64,000 bases of DNA from Aliiroseovarius sp. S1123 (lineage in GTDB: Bacteria > Pseudomonadota > Alphaproteobacteria > Rhodobacterales > Rhodobacteraceae), in contig NZ_JALKBE010000001.1 of NCBI RefSeq assembly GCF_023015885.1, forward strand, positions 558,001-622,000, written 5' to 3'. Each line of letters starts with the position of its first letter. Within the stretch, counting starts at the first letter, position 1. The position numbers were made by a program, and so were the translations under genes. The notes below the pieces were generated by a model, which saw only the letters and a program-made list of their open reading frames with translations, was not told the DNA's origin and made no database searches. Shown here in pieces: positions 55,092-64,000 of this stretch.

Positions 55092-56294
55092 ATGACTGAA
55101 CGATTCACCGGTAACTTCACCCAGCAAAAACCTATCCCGGACGAGGGGATTGATGCGGCCTTGGAGGTTCTGCGCCATGGACGCCTGCACCGCTACAACG
55201 TGGCAAAGGGCGAGACCGCGCATACGGCTCTGCTGGAGCAGGAATTTGCCGCCCAGATGGGGTCGGAATACGCGCTTGCCGTGTCCTCGGGCGGCTATGC
55301 GATTGCGACGGCCTTGCGCGCGGTTGGGGTTCAGGCCGGGGATCGCGTTCTGACCAATGTCTTCACGCTGGCCCCGGTGCCGGGTGCGATTGCGTCCCTT
55401 GGTGCGAAGCCGGTTTTTGTCGAAGTGACGGAGGCGCTGACCATTGATCTGGACCATCTGGCGCGGCTGGTGGCCGAGAAGGATGCGCCGCGTGTGCTGC
55501 TGCTGTCCCATATGCGCGGACATATCTGTGACATGGACCGTATGATGCAGATCTGCGACGGGGCAGGGGTCACGGTGATCGAGGATTGTGCCCACACGAT
55601 GGGTGCGCGCTGGAATGGCACCTTGTCCGGGCGGCACGGCGCGATGGCGGCCTATTCGACCCAGACCTATAAACACGTGAATTCGGGCGAGGGTGGGCTC
55701 TTGATCTCGGACGATCCCGATCTGATGGCCCGTGCGATCATCCTGTCGGGCAGCTATATGCTGTATGAACGCCACGTGGCCGGACCGCCGCCTGAGGCGT
55801 TCGAGAAGGTGAAGTATATCACGCCCAATATCTCGGGACGGATGGACAATCTGCGCGCAGCGATCTTGCGGCCCCAGTTGGCGAAGCTGGACGCGCAATG
55901 CGCCGCGTGGAATGCGCGCTATCGTGTCGTCGAGGAAGGGCTGCGCAACACGCCCGGCCTGACCGTGATCGAGCGGCCTGCGGCGGAAGAGTACGTCATG
56001 TCCTCGTTCCAGTTCCTGTTGCTGGATTGGTCTGAAGACACCGTGAGACAGGTGGTCAATCAATGCGCTGAGCGCGGTGTCGAGCTGAAATGGTTTGGCG
56101 GCGCAGAGCCTGCAGGCTTTACCAGCCGCTATGACAGCTGGCGTTATGCTGACACGCCCGAACTACCCAAGACCGACCGGATCCTGAAAGGCATTCTGGA
56201 TCTGCGCCTACCGCTGACCTTCTCGCTGGACGATTGCGCCCTGATTGCGCGTATCATCCGCGATGTTGTGGGGCGGGTGCATCAGGCAGGCTGA
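55092..56294 (+). CDS. DegT/DnrJ/EryC1-family PLP aminotransferase
   Basis: A protein of 400 aa. Marks of the sugar aminotransferase family: AVSSGGYAIATALRAVGVQAGD, DCAHTMGARWNG and the PLP lysine K194 in QTYKHVNSGEGG. Many members transfer an amino group to keto sugars, but no sugar nucleotide genes are nearby, so the substrate is open. It follows the gph-like gene by 44 bp on the same strand and may be co-transcribed. Confidence 0.85.
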   Translation: MTERFTGNFTQQKPIPDEGIDAALEVLRHGRLHRYNVAKGETAHTALLEQEFAAQMGSEYALAVSSGGYAIATALRAVGVQAGDRVLTNVFTLAPVPGAIASLGAKPVFVEVTEALTIDLDHLARLVAEKDAPRVLLLSHMRGHICDMDRMMQICDGAGVTVIEDCAHTMGARWNGTLSGRHGAMAAYSTQTYKHVNSGEGGLLISDDPDLMARAIILSGSYMLYERHVAGPPPEAFEKVKYITPNISGRMDNLRAAILRPQLAKLDAQCAAWNARYRVVEEGLRNTPGLTVIERPAAEEYVMSSFQFLLLDWSEDTVRQVVNQCAERGVELKWFGGAEPAGFTSRYDSWRYADTPELPKTDRILKGILDLRLPLTFSLDDCALIARIIRDVVGRVHQAG

Positions 56295-56361
56295 TCCCCC
56301 GAAAATCTGACCGAAATCGAGGCCCGCGCGCATTGTGACGCTGCGTGAATTTGCGCGTGTA

Positions 56362-56406
56362 TTGACGCGAATCGTGCTTTCGGCGCATTAACTGAACAAG
56401 CGTTCA
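56362..56406 (+). promoter_or_regulatory. Promoter and palindromic operator upstream of ivd
   Basis: TTGACG (56362-56367), then CATTAA after 18 nt as -10, and just beyond it a perfect palindrome TGAAC-AAGC-GTTCA (56393-56406). An inverted repeat covering the start site suggests repression, for example by a TetR-type regulator; no regulator gene is in the window. The leucine degradation operon begins 40 bp further on. Confidence 0.5.
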
Positions 56407-56446
56407 ATAATGCGATCCCGAATATCTGATCCGGAAGGAAGCCGCC

Positions 56447-57607
56447 ATGTTCAACAACTCTATGAATTTCGACCTGGGCGAAGACGTCAACGCCATCCGC
56501 GAGATGGTGCACCGCTTTGCACAAGATCGCATCAAGCCCATCGCAGCTGAGGTGGATCAGAAGAACGCGTTCCCGAATGAACTGTGGAAAGAGTTCGGCG
56601 ATCTTGGCCTTCTGGGTGTGACCACGCCCGAGGAATACGGCGGGTCGGACATGTCTTATCTGGCGCATGTTGTCGCGGTGGAAGAGATCGCCCGTGCCTC
56701 GGCCTCGGTCTCGCTATCTTATGGCGCACACTCGAACCTCTGCGTGAACCAGATCCGTCGCAACGCCACGGACGAGCAGAAAGCGAAATACCTGCCGAAG
56801 CTGTGCTCGGGCGAGCATATCGGCGCTCTGGCCATGTCGGAAGCGGGCGCTGGTTCGGATGTTGTGGGCATGAAGCTGCGTGCCGAGAAGCGCAACGGAT
56901 ATTACGTTCTGAACGGCACCAAGTTCTGGATCACCAACGGCCCGGACGCGGACACGCTTGTCGTCTATGCCAAGACCGATCCGGAAGCTGGCCCCAAAGG
57001 CATCACCACCTTCATCATTGAAAAGGGCATGAAGGGTTTCTCGACCTCGGAACATTTCGACAAGCTGGGCATGCGCGGTTCGAACACCGCCGAGCTGATT
57101 TTTGAAGACGTGGAAGTGCCGTTCGAAAACGTGCTGGGCGAGGAAGGTAAGGGCGTGAAGGTCCTTATGTCGGGTCTGGATTACGAACGTGTGGTTCTGT
57201 CGGGCATCGGCACCGGCATCATGGCCGCCTGTTTGGACGAGATCATGCCCTATATGAAAGAGCGCAAGCAGTTCGGTCGCCCGATTGGGGACTTCCAGCT
57301 GATGCAGGCCAAGATTGCGGACATGTACACCGCGATGAACTCGGCCCGGGCTTATGTTTACGAAGTCGCCAAAGCCTGTGACCGCGGCGAGGTGACCCGT
57401 CAGGACGCCGCCGCCTGTGTGCTCTACGCCTCGGAAGAAGCGATGAAACAAGCCCACCAAGCTGTTCAAGCGATGGGTGGTGCGGGCTTTATGAACGAAA
57501 CCCCGGTCAGCCGCCTGTTCCGTGACGCCAAGCTGATGGAGATCGGTGCGGGCACCTCGGAAATCCGCCGCATGCTGATCGGTCGCGAGCTGATGGGCGC
57601 CCAGTGA
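56447..57607 (+). CDS. ivd: Isovaleryl-CoA dehydrogenase
   Basis: A protein of 386 aa, acyl-CoA dehydrogenase family. FAD region [20 protein letters not shown] and [17 protein letters not shown]; late signature [20 protein letters not shown]. The catalytic base in isovaleryl-CoA dehydrogenases lies in an LxxER-type motif of helix G; Glu247 ([11 protein letters not shown]) takes that place here, which marks the type. It oxidises isovaleryl-CoA to 3-methylcrotonyl-CoA in leucine breakdown and passes electrons to ETF. GGAAGG precedes the ATG. Confidence 0.93.
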   Translation: MFNNSMNFDLGEDVNAIREMVHRFAQDRIKPIAAEVDQKNAFPNELWKEFGDLGLLGVTTPEEYGGSDMSYLAHVVAVEEIARASASVSLSYGAHSNLCVNQIRRNATDEQKAKYLPKLCSGEHIGALAMSEAGAGSDVVGMKLRAEKRNGYYVLNGTKFWITNGPDADTLVVYAKTDPEAGPKGITTFIIEKGMKGFSTSEHFDKLGMRGSNTAELIFEDVEVPFENVLGEEGKGVKVLMSGLDYERVVLSGIGTGIMAACLDEIMPYMKERKQFGRPIGDFQLMQAKIADMYTAMNSARAYVYEVAKACDRGEVTRQDAAACVLYASEEAMKQAHQAVQAMGGAGFMNETPVSRLFRDAKLMEIGAGTSEIRRMLIGRELMGAQ

Positions 57608-58143
57608 TGAAGGCTCTGGTTGGCGCAGTGATCCTGTTCGGTGCTGTGGCGCAACCCGCCACGGCGCAGGACATGGTCTATTCCTTTGCGCCGACCACCG
57701 ATTGCCTTGCTGAAAAAGGTCCCGAAGGCGAAGCGCACCAGTGTTTTGGCACCGCTGCCAATGCCTGCATGGAAAACACCCAAGGGGGCTGGAGCACTGT
57801 TGGAATGTCTCGTTGCCTTGGGCTGGAGCTGGAAGACTGGGATCGCCGGCTGAACCGCGCCTACGGCCTTTTGATGACGAAGCTGAAAGCCGAAGATGAA
57901 GAGATGGCGGCGCTGGGTTCCTCTGCGCCAAAGCAAGCCCCTGCGCTGCGCGAGATGCAAAGGGCATGGATCACGTTCCGCGACACCGCTTGCGACTACG
58001 AACGCTCGAAATGGGGTGGGGGCACGGGCGGCGGTCCGGCTGCCACGTCTTGCCACATGTTTATGACTGCCCGCCAAGCCTGGTCACTGGAAGCTGACCT
58101 GAACGGATATGGCGCGCAAATCTGCAACCACGAAGGATGCTGA
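57607..58143 (+). CDS. LprI-like (DUF1311) secreted protein
   Basis: A protein of 178 aa from the ATG at 57607 overlapping the ivd stop by 1 bp. A signal peptide is cut near residue 20 (ATAQ). The DUF1311/LprI core [20 protein letters not shown], then [18 protein letters not shown], is clear. At least eight Cys suggest disulfides in the periplasm. LprI of mycobacteria inhibits lysozyme. It is unexpected inside a catabolic operon; a 1-bp gap joins it to mccB. Confidence 0.82.
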   Translation: MKALVGAVILFGAVAQPATAQDMVYSFAPTTDCLAEKGPEGEAHQCFGTAANACMENTQGGWSTVGMSRCLGLELEDWDRRLNRAYGLLMTKLKAEDEEMAALGSSAPKQAPALREMQRAWITFRDTACDYERSKWGGGTGGGPAATSCHMFMTARQAWSLEADLNGYGAQICNHEGC

Positions 58144-58144
58144 G

Positions 58145-59749
58145 ATGAAACTTCAATCCCAAGCCACGCCCGGGTCCGAGGCGTATAAAGCAAACCGCGA
58201 GGGGCACCTTGAAGCCCTGAAAGTGGTGGCAGATGCTGCCGAAGCCGCTGTTGGCGGCGGAGGGCAGAAATCCCGCGATCGTCACCTAAGCCGTGGCAAG
58301 ATGCTACCGCGTGACCGCGTGTCGAACCTGCTCGATCCGGGGTCTCCGTTCCTCGAGGTTGGGGCGACCGCCGCCCATAACATGTATGACAATGCGGCCC
58401 CTGCGGCTGGCGTTGTGGCCGGCATCGGTCAAGTCCACGGTCAGGAATGTATGATCGTTTGTAACGATGCCACAGTGAAGGGCGGCACTTACTATCCGAT
58501 GACCGTGAAGAAGCACCTGCGCGCGCAAGAGATCGCGGAAGAGTGCAATCTGCCCTGCATCTATCTGGTGGACTCGGGTGGTGCGAACCTACCGCAGCAG
58601 GACGAGGTGTTCCCGGATCGCGACCACTTTGGCCGCATCTTCTATAACCAAGCCCGCATGTCCGCGAAGGGTATCCCGCAGATCGCGGTAGTGATGGGGT
58701 CCTGTACCGCAGGTGGCGCATATGTGCCGGCCATGTCGGATGTGACCATCATCGTGAAGGAGCAAGGCACCATCTTCCTTGCCGGTCCGCCCTTGGTGAA
58801 GGCCGCAACCGGCGAGGTTGTGTCCGCCGAAGACCTCGGCGGTGGCGACGTGCACACCCGTCTGTCTGGCGTGGCAGACTATCTGGCCGAAGATGATGCG
58901 CACGCATTGGCGCTGGCCCGTCGCGCAGTCGAAAGCCTGAACCGCACCAAACCCGCCACCGTGAAATGGCAGGAACCGGAAGAGCCCGCTTATGACCCAG
59001 AAGAACTGCTGGGCGTAGTCCCCGCGGATCTGAAGACGCCCTACGATATCCGCGAAGTGATCATGCGCATCGTCGACGGCTCGCGCTTTGACGAATTCAA
59101 GCCGCGCTTTGGCGAAACGCTGGTCACCGGCTTTGCCCACCTGAAAGGCTGCCCCATCGGGATCGTCGCCAACAATGGCGTGATTTTCTCGGAAGCTGCC
59201 CAAAAGGGTGCGCATTTCGTTGAACTGTGCAGCCAGCGGAATATCCCACTGGTCTTCCTGCAGAACATCACCGGCTTCATGGTGGGCCGCAAGTATGAGA
59301 ACGAAGGCATTGCTCGCCACGGCGCTAAGATGGTGACCGCAGTGGCCACCACCAACGTCCCGAAAGTGACGATGGTTGTTGGCGGCTCGTATGGCGCTGG
59401 TAACTACGGCATGGCCGGGCGCGCCTATCAGCCGCGCTTTATGTGGACATGGCCGAACTCGCGGATTTCCGTGATGGGCGGCGAACAGGCGGCGGGCGTG
59501 CTGGCCACCGTGAAACGCGACGCGATTGAACGTCAAGGCGGCGAATGGTCGGCGGATGAAGAAGCCGCCTTCAAGCAGCCCACAATCGACATGTTCGAGG
59601 AGCAAAGCCACCCGCTCTATGCCTCGGCGCGCCTGTGGGATGACGGCATCATCGACCCGCGCAAATCGCGTGAGGTTCTGTACCTGTCGCTTCTGGCCGC
59701 CCTGAACGCTCCGATCGAAGACACCAAGTTCGGCGTCTTCCGGATGTAA
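58145..59749 (+). CDS. mccB: Methylcrotonyl-CoA carboxylase, carboxyltransferase (beta) subunit
   Basis: A protein of 534 aa from the ATG at 58145, with AAGGA upstream. Carboxyltransferase halves: [20 protein letters not shown] and [17 protein letters not shown] in the first; [20 protein letters not shown], and [20 protein letters not shown] in the second. These are typical of MccB rather than propionyl-CoA carboxylase. With the biotin subunit it turns 3-methylcrotonyl-CoA into 3-methylglutaconyl-CoA. Confidence 0.93.
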   Translation: MKLQSQATPGSEAYKANREGHLEALKVVADAAEAAVGGGGQKSRDRHLSRGKMLPRDRVSNLLDPGSPFLEVGATAAHNMYDNAAPAAGVVAGIGQVHGQECMIVCNDATVKGGTYYPMTVKKHLRAQEIAEECNLPCIYLVDSGGANLPQQDEVFPDRDHFGRIFYNQARMSAKGIPQIAVVMGSCTAGGAYVPAMSDVTIIVKEQGTIFLAGPPLVKAATGEVVSAEDLGGGDVHTRLSGVADYLAEDDAHALALARRAVESLNRTKPATVKWQEPEEPAYDPEELLGVVPADLKTPYDIREVIMRIVDGSRFDEFKPRFGETLVTGFAHLKGCPIGIVANNGVIFSEAAQKGAHFVELCSQRNIPLVFLQNITGFMVGRKYENEGIARHGAKMVTAVATTNVPKVTMVVGGSYGAGNYGMAGRAYQPRFMWTWPNSRISVMGGEQAAGVLATVKRDAIERQGGEWSADEEAAFKQPTIDMFEEQSHPLYASARLWDDGIIDPRKSREVLYLSLLAALNAPIEDTKFGVFRM

Positions 59750-59752
59750 ACT

Positions 59753-60193
59753 ATGGACACCAACCTCGTCATATACTGCGGCGTGACGCTTCTGATCCTC
59801 TACACGCTGGCCGAGCAGATTGCGCCGGGGCCACGTGTCAGCGTGATCGATGGATGTCGTCTGGGCTATGTCTATGATGGGGATACGGTCGAGCTGATGT
59901 GCCCGGACCGCAAGCGAACGGCGCGGTTGGTCGGTTTTGATACACCGGAAACCAAAAATCCCGGCTGCGCCGCTGAAAAGGCGCTGGGCGACCGGGCGAC
60001 GGCGCGCCTGCGTCAGATCGTGGGTGGGGCCAGCATCAGTTTTCAGCATAAAGGTCACGACAAATATGGTCGCGAATTGGTCCGCATGTTCGCCAATGGA
60101 CGCGATGTAGGGCAGGTGCTGATCGGTGAAGGTCTGGCCGTGCGCTATTACGGCGGAAGCCGGATCAATTGGTGCAAGCGTCTGAACAGATAG
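59753..60193 (+). CDS. Thermonuclease-family (SNase-like) protein, membrane-anchored
   Basis: A protein of 146 aa. A hydrophobic N-terminal helix (LVIYCGVTLLILYTLA) should anchor or export it. The SNase fold shows YVYDGDTVELMC, ARLVGFDTPETKNPGC with the Asp and Glu ligands, and KYGRELVRMF with the catalytic Arg. It likely cleaves nucleic acid outside the cytoplasm. It sits 3 bp behind mccB and 70 bp before mccA, so it is transcribed with leucine genes, for no obvious reason. Confidence 0.83.
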   Translation: MDTNLVIYCGVTLLILYTLAEQIAPGPRVSVIDGCRLGYVYDGDTVELMCPDRKRTARLVGFDTPETKNPGCAAEKALGDRATARLRQIVGGASISFQHKGHDKYGRELVRMFANGRDVGQVLIGEGLAVRYYGGSRINWCKRLNR

Positions 60194-60196
60194 AAG

Positions 60197-60250
60197 AATT
60201 TTCGCCCCGTTGCGGGGCGAGCCACATAAGCGGGGCCTTGCCCCACCCGA
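60197..60250 (+). promoter_or_regulatory. Two hairpins in the gap before mccA
   Basis: CGCCCCG-TTG-CGGGGCG (about 60201-60220) and, right before the AAGGAGG site of mccA, GGGGC-CTT-GCCCC (about 60232-60246). Neither has a T run. They could protect or slow the upstream message, or set the level of mccA translation. Confidence 0.35.
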
Positions 60251-60263
60251 AGGAGGAACAGAG

Positions 60264-62204
60264 ATGTTCACAAAGATCCTGATTGCAAACCGCGGCGAGA
60301 TTGCCTGCCGCGTCATCGACACCGCCCGCAAGCTGGGCGTGGCCACTGTGGCTGTGTATTCGGACGCAGACGCGAACGCGCGCCATGTAAGAATGGCCGA
60401 CGAAGCCGTCCACATTGGCCCGCCGCAACCCGCGCAGTCCTACCTGCTGGGTGACCGGATTATTCAGGTGGCGCTGGACACTGGCGCGCAGGGCATTCAC
60501 CCCGGATATGGCTTTCTGTCGGAAAACCCCGACTTCGTGGATGCGGTCGAAAAGGCTGGCCTGACCTTTATCGGTCCGTCGGCGGATGCGATCCGCAAGA
60601 TGGGTCTGAAAGATGCCGCCAAGAAGCTGATGGTGGACGCAGGTGTGCCTGTCGTGCCGGGCTATCACGGCGAAAACCAGGACCCCGATTTCCTTGCCGC
60701 GGAGGCCGAGAAGATGGGCTATCCGGTTCTGATCAAGGCCGTCGCAGGTGGCGGCGGTAAGGGGATGCGTCGCGTGGACAACCCCGCGGATTTCGCCGAC
60801 GCGCTGAAATCTGCGCAGGGTGAAGCCCAGACCGCTTTTGGGAATGCCGATGTACTGGTTGAAAAATACATCCTCTCGCCGCGCCATATCGAGGTGCAGG
60901 TCTTCGGCGACGGCACCCATGCTGTGCATCTGTTCGAACGCGATTGCTCGCTGCAGCGTCGTCACCAGAAGGTGATCGAGGAAGCTCCGGCCCCCGGCAT
61001 GACCGAAGAGGTCCGCGAGGCAATGGGCATGGCCGGCGTCCGCGCCGCCGAGGCAATTGGCTATAAGGGTGCAGGCACGGTTGAATTCATCGTGGATGGC
61101 GCCAATGGGCTGCGCAACGACGGGTTCTGGTTCATGGAAATGAACACCCGCTTGCAGGTGGAGCACCCCGTTACCGAAGCGATCACCGGCGTTGATCTGG
61201 TCGAATGGCAGCTGCGTGTTGCCAGCGGCGAAGGCCTGCCCAAACAGCAGGACGAGCTGACCATCAGCGGCCATTCGTTCGAGGCCCGTCTTTATGCAGA
61301 AGACGTGCCGAAGGGCTTCCTGCCTGCGACCGGCACGCTGTCCCATCTGAAATTCCCCGAAGGTGCGCGTGCTGATACGGGCGTGCGGGCAGGGGACACG
61401 ATCAGCCCCTTCTATGACCCGATGATCGCCAAACTGACCGTGCACGCAGGGTCGCGGGCGGCTGCCCTTCGGATGCTTTCGTCAGCTCTGTCGCATACGG
61501 AAGTGGCTGGATCTGTCACCAACCTGGCTTTCCTTGGCGCCCTGACGCGTCACGAAGGCTTTGCGGCAGGGGACGTGGACACCGGCCTGATCGAACGTGA
61601 CCTTGAGGCGCTGACTGCCGAACCCGGCCCTGGCCTTAGCGACATTGGTGCAGCCGCTCTCTGCGCGCTGGACCTTCTGAAACGCGAGGGCACCGGCTTT
61701 ACCCTGTGGGGTGGTCAGAACCATTTCGTGACCCTGACCCATGCTGAAGAGCAATTCGACGTGGTCGTAACCTCGTACGGCGCTGATCGTCATATGATCA
61801 CCGTGGGTGAAGACCAGATCGAAGCCCTGTGCCTGAACGGCCAGTGGAAAATGGGCGGTGATCGTGGTCCGCGCGTGGCCAAGGCAGGCAACGTGGTAAC
61901 GGTCTTCGCCCAATCGGGTCTGGAATTCCACGTGGCCGATCCCCTGGATCAGATGGCTGACAGCGGTGCGGGTGCGGGCGTGATCGAAGCGCCGATGCCG
62001 GGTCTTGTGAAAGCCGTCTTCGCCAAAGCAGGCCAAGAGGTGAAGGAAGGCGACCGCCTTGCCATCCTTGAAGCTATGAAGATGGAACACTCGCTGGAAG
62101 CCGCGCGCGATGGTGTGGTGGCCGAGGTGCTGTGCGCCGACGGTGATCAGGTGGAAGCCGGTGCGCCGCTGATCCGTCTGGAAGACGAAGAGGAAGAGGC
62201 ATGA
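60264..62204 (+). CDS. mccA: Methylcrotonyl-CoA carboxylase, biotin-carrying (alpha) subunit
   Basis: A protein of 646 aa from the ATG at 60264, 5-6 nt after AAGGAGG. Biotin carboxylase: KILIANRGEIACRVIDTARK, the ATP loop KAVAGGGGKGMRRV, MEMNTRLQVEHPVTE. The biotin carrier domain is at the end, with biotin on Lys606 (EAMKMEHSL). It carboxylates biotin and hands the group to MccB. GST overlaps its stop by 4 bp. Confidence 0.94.
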   Translation: MFTKILIANRGEIACRVIDTARKLGVATVAVYSDADANARHVRMADEAVHIGPPQPAQSYLLGDRIIQVALDTGAQGIHPGYGFLSENPDFVDAVEKAGLTFIGPSADAIRKMGLKDAAKKLMVDAGVPVVPGYHGENQDPDFLAAEAEKMGYPVLIKAVAGGGGKGMRRVDNPADFADALKSAQGEAQTAFGNADVLVEKYILSPRHIEVQVFGDGTHAVHLFERDCSLQRRHQKVIEEAPAPGMTEEVREAMGMAGVRAAEAIGYKGAGTVEFIVDGANGLRNDGFWFMEMNTRLQVEHPVTEAITGVDLVEWQLRVASGEGLPKQQDELTISGHSFEARLYAEDVPKGFLPATGTLSHLKFPEGARADTGVRAGDTISPFYDPMIAKLTVHAGSRAAALRMLSSALSHTEVAGSVTNLAFLGALTRHEGFAAGDVDTGLIERDLEALTAEPGPGLSDIGAAALCALDLLKREGTGFTLWGGQNHFVTLTHAEEQFDVVVTSYGADRHMITVGEDQIEALCLNGQWKMGGDRGPRVAKAGNVVTVFAQSGLEFHVADPLDQMADSGAGAGVIEAPMPGLVKAVFAKAGQEVKEGDRLAILEAMKMEHSLEAARDGVVAEVLCADGDQVEAGAPLIRLEDEEEEA

Positions 62205-62878
62205 GTTTTCGTCTGCACCATGTGCAATACGGGCGCTCGGTCCGTGTGCTGTGGCTGATCGAAGAGATCGGGTTGGAAGACAAGCTGGGCGAGAAGCTCG
62301 AGGTGGTCGAATACAAGATCGGCTCGAAAGAGATGTTCGAAAGCGATCTGCGCAAGGTCTCGCCTGCCACCCGCATTCCGGCGCTCGAAATCGGTGACAT
62401 CACCATGTCGGAAAGCGGTGCCATTGTTGAGTACCTGACCGAGACCTATGCGCCCGAACTGGGCGTCGCACCCGGTCAGCCAGAACGCACGGATTTCCTG
62501 CAGTGGATTCACTACACCGAAACCATGGCTAGCCTGATCGAGCAGCTGAACATGCAGATGGTGTTCCTGCGACCGCCCGCGAAAGCCAGTCCGATTGTTT
62601 TGAAGATCAACGTCGCACGGCTGCGTCACACGCTAGCAGGGCTTGAGAAGCATCTGGAAGGCCGCGACTGGCTGCTGGATCGCGGGTTCTCGGCCGCTGA
62701 CATCATGATGGGGTTCAACATCTTCGCCGCGCCTTACTATGTGAAGTTGGACGAGTTCCCGAATGTCACCGCCTATAAGGCGCGGATCGAGGCCCTGCCG
62801 TCCTATCAACGTGTCGTCGCCCGCGAGGGCGAGCAGAGATTTTACGCGCAGGATTTCTATCCCGTGCCCGAGGAGTAA
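62201..62878 (+). CDS. Glutathione S-transferase
   Basis: A protein of 225 aa. N-terminal thioredoxin-like domain with GRSVRVLWLIEEIGLE, the cis-Pro region SPATRIPALEIGD, and the ESGAIVEYL motif that holds glutathione. The C-terminal helical domain has LLDRGFSAADIMMGFN with the buried Asp. It overlaps mccA by 4 bp. It may detoxify reactive unsaturated acyl-CoA intermediates of the pathway, though this is only inference. Confidence 0.9.
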   Translation: MSFRLHHVQYGRSVRVLWLIEEIGLEDKLGEKLEVVEYKIGSKEMFESDLRKVSPATRIPALEIGDITMSESGAIVEYLTETYAPELGVAPGQPERTDFLQWIHYTETMASLIEQLNMQMVFLRPPAKASPIVLKINVARLRHTLAGLEKHLEGRDWLLDRGFSAADIMMGFNIFAAPYYVKLDEFPNVTAYKARIEALPSYQRVVAREGEQRFYAQDFYPVPEE

Positions 62879-62882
62879 CCCT

Positions 62883-63737
62883 ATGGAATACGTTGAGATT
62901 TTCGAAGTTGGCCCGCGTGATGGGTTGCAAAACGAAAAGCGCCAGATCCCGACCGCAGAGAAAATCGAGCTGGTCGATCTGTTGTCAGGTGCCGGTTTTA
63001 AACGGATTGAAATCGCCAGTTTTGTCAGCCCCAAATGGGTGCCGCAAATGGCCGACAGCGCCGACGTTCTGGCAGGCATAACCCGCGCGCCGGGCGTGTC
63101 CTATGCGGCGCTGACCCCGAACATGCGCGGCTTTGAAGGCGCCTTGGCGGCCAAAGCTGATGAGATCGCGATTTTTGGCTCGGCCTCGGAAGGGTTCTCG
63201 AAGGCTAATATCAACTGCACGATTGCAGAAAGCCTTGAGCGTTTTCAACCCGTGGCCGAGGCTGCCAAGGCAGCGGGTCTTCCAATGCGTGGCTATATCT
63301 CTTGCGTGACGGATTGCCCCTATGACGGGCCGACCGATCCCGCGCAGGTGGCGTGGGTCGCGAAAGAACTTCTGGCGATGGGCTGCTACGAAATCTCGCT
63401 GGGCGACACGATTGGGCAGGCCACGCCTGAGAGCATCTCGGCCATGCTGGACGCCGTGTTGGGCGAAGGCGAGGCGGCGAAATTCGCGGGCCACTATCAC
63501 GACACCAGCGGTCGGGCCTGCGACAATGTCGAGGCCTCGCTGGCCAAGGGCATTCGCGTGTTTGACGCAGCCGTCGGCGGGTTGGGCGGCTGCCCCTATG
63601 CGCCGGGCGCGCAGGGCAATGTGGCGACCGAAGCCGTACATGACCGCGTGACCGCGCTGGGCTACACCACCGGGTTGGACCGGGACATTCTTGAAAAAGC
63701 TGCCCAAATGGCGCGACAGATGCGCGTGGACAGCTGA
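62883..63737 (+). CDS. mvaB: 3-hydroxy-3-methylglutaryl-CoA lyase
   Basis: A protein of 284 aa from the ATG at 62883 with GAGGAG upstream; the longer frame from 62763 runs through the GST gene. HMG-CoA lyase signatures: FEVGPRDGLQNEKRQIP, ASFVSPKWVPQMAD, CVTDCPYDGPTDPAQV, GHYHDTSGRACDNV and the catalytic Cys in GGLGGCPYAPGAQGN. It splits HMG-CoA into acetoacetate and acetyl-CoA, the last step of leucine breakdown. Confidence 0.95.
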   Translation: MEYVEIFEVGPRDGLQNEKRQIPTAEKIELVDLLSGAGFKRIEIASFVSPKWVPQMADSADVLAGITRAPGVSYAALTPNMRGFEGALAAKADEIAIFGSASEGFSKANINCTIAESLERFQPVAEAAKAAGLPMRGYISCVTDCPYDGPTDPAQVAWVAKELLAMGCYEISLGDTIGQATPESISAMLDAVLGEGEAAKFAGHYHDTSGRACDNVEASLAKGIRVFDAAVGGLGGCPYAPGAQGNVATEAVHDRVTALGYTTGLDRDILEKAAQMARQMRVDS

Positions 63738-63783
63738 GCCCACGAATTTTTGCAAAAGATCGGGTCCCCCGAAAGGAAACGCT

Positions 63784-64000
63784 ATGTACGAAACCATTTC
63801 TATTTCCACCGACGAACGCGGTGTGGCCACGCTGCTTCTGGATCGTGCTGACAAGCACAACGCCATGTCGGCCCAGATGATTGAAGAGCTGACAGATGCG
63901 GCCTACAAGTTGGGCGCTGATGACGCGGTGCGCGTTGTGATCCTGACCGGCGACGGCAAAAGCTTCTGCGCGGGCGGTGATCTGCGTTGGATGCAAGACC
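63784..64000 (+). CDS. Enoyl-CoA hydratase family protein, partial (probable methylglutaconyl-CoA hydratase)
   Basis: The first 72 codons are visible; the rest lies beyond the window. AAAGGAAA precedes the ATG. Crotonase marks: GVATLLLDRADKHNAMSAQM, VVILTGDGKSFCAGGDLRWM with the oxyanion-hole Gly-Gly-Asp. In the operon next to ivd, mcc and HMG-CoA lyase the missing step is hydration of 3-methylglutaconyl-CoA, so this is the likely role. Confidence 0.88.
   Translation, partial: MYETISISTDERGVATLLLDRADKHNAMSAQMIEELTDAAYKLGADDAVRVVILTGDGKSFCAGGDLRWMQD

Noticed and set aside
58589-60415. Minus-strand frame of 608 codons opposite mccB and the nuclease gene
   Set aside because: Overlaps three well-supported genes in antisense and shows no domain.

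Overview
The window is a gene-dense, GC-rich chromosomal segment of an alphaproteobacterium. It most likely comes from the Roseobacter group of Rhodobacterales. Grounds: a DUF1127 gene followed by CCTCCTCCC hairpins as in Rhodobacter, an extended mraZ leader ending in a terminator, a tad locus with GAVTVDW pilins, and an ivd-mcc leucine operon. The genus cannot be fixed from sequence alone. I see no rRNA, tRNA, insertion sequence, prophage or CRISPR array.

Layout. 1-10314 (minus strand): a tad/cpa pilus locus with two Flp pilins, cpaB, cpaC, an OmpA-type lipoprotein, cpaE, cpaF, tadB, tadC and two TPR lipoproteins, the last cut by the window edge. The second pilin gene appears to start with CTG. 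10643-16427: a lytic transglycosylase, then a set resembling mycobacterial decaprenyl-phospho-arabinose synthesis (HAD-UbiA fusion, DprE2-like SDR, DprE1-like FAD enzyme) with a UPF0104 membrane protein and a small secreted glycine-rich protein. 16518-21725: sugar dehydrogenase-like protein, 3-oxoacid CoA-transferase, SLC13 permease, MAPEG protein. 21855-27125: divergent topA and a uvrD-type helicase.

27151-27692 (minus): a DUF1127 gene followed by eight hairpins, each carrying CCTCCTCCC in its loop. This matches the CcsR/cuckoo sRNA family of Rhodobacter sphaeroides, which has four copies there; it is the most striking element in the window. 28143-29216: Mrp. 29618-39061: the division and cell wall cluster mraZ-rsmH-ftsL-ftsI-murE-murF-mraY, a terminator, then murD. 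It is preceded by a leader of about 200 nt ending in an intrinsic terminator, as expected of the UpsM sRNA.

39170-54232: DUF3422 protein, a YeeE/TsuA sulfur transporter overlapping it tail to tail, a peptide ABC transporter without ATPase genes, an M20 amidohydrolase, moaA, a lipoprotein, an acyl-CoA synthetase, and a glmU-glmS-alkD-like operon. 54364-56294: gph-like phosphatase and a DegT aminotransferase. 56447-64000: leucine degradation (isovaleryl-CoA dehydrogenase, both methylcrotonyl-CoA carboxylase subunits, HMG-CoA lyase, start of an enoyl-CoA hydratase) interleaved with an LprI-like secreted protein, a thermonuclease and a glutathione transferase. A TGAAC-N4-GTTCA palindrome lies at its promoter. 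The CoA-transferase at 17784-19112 could handle the acetoacetate this pathway releases.
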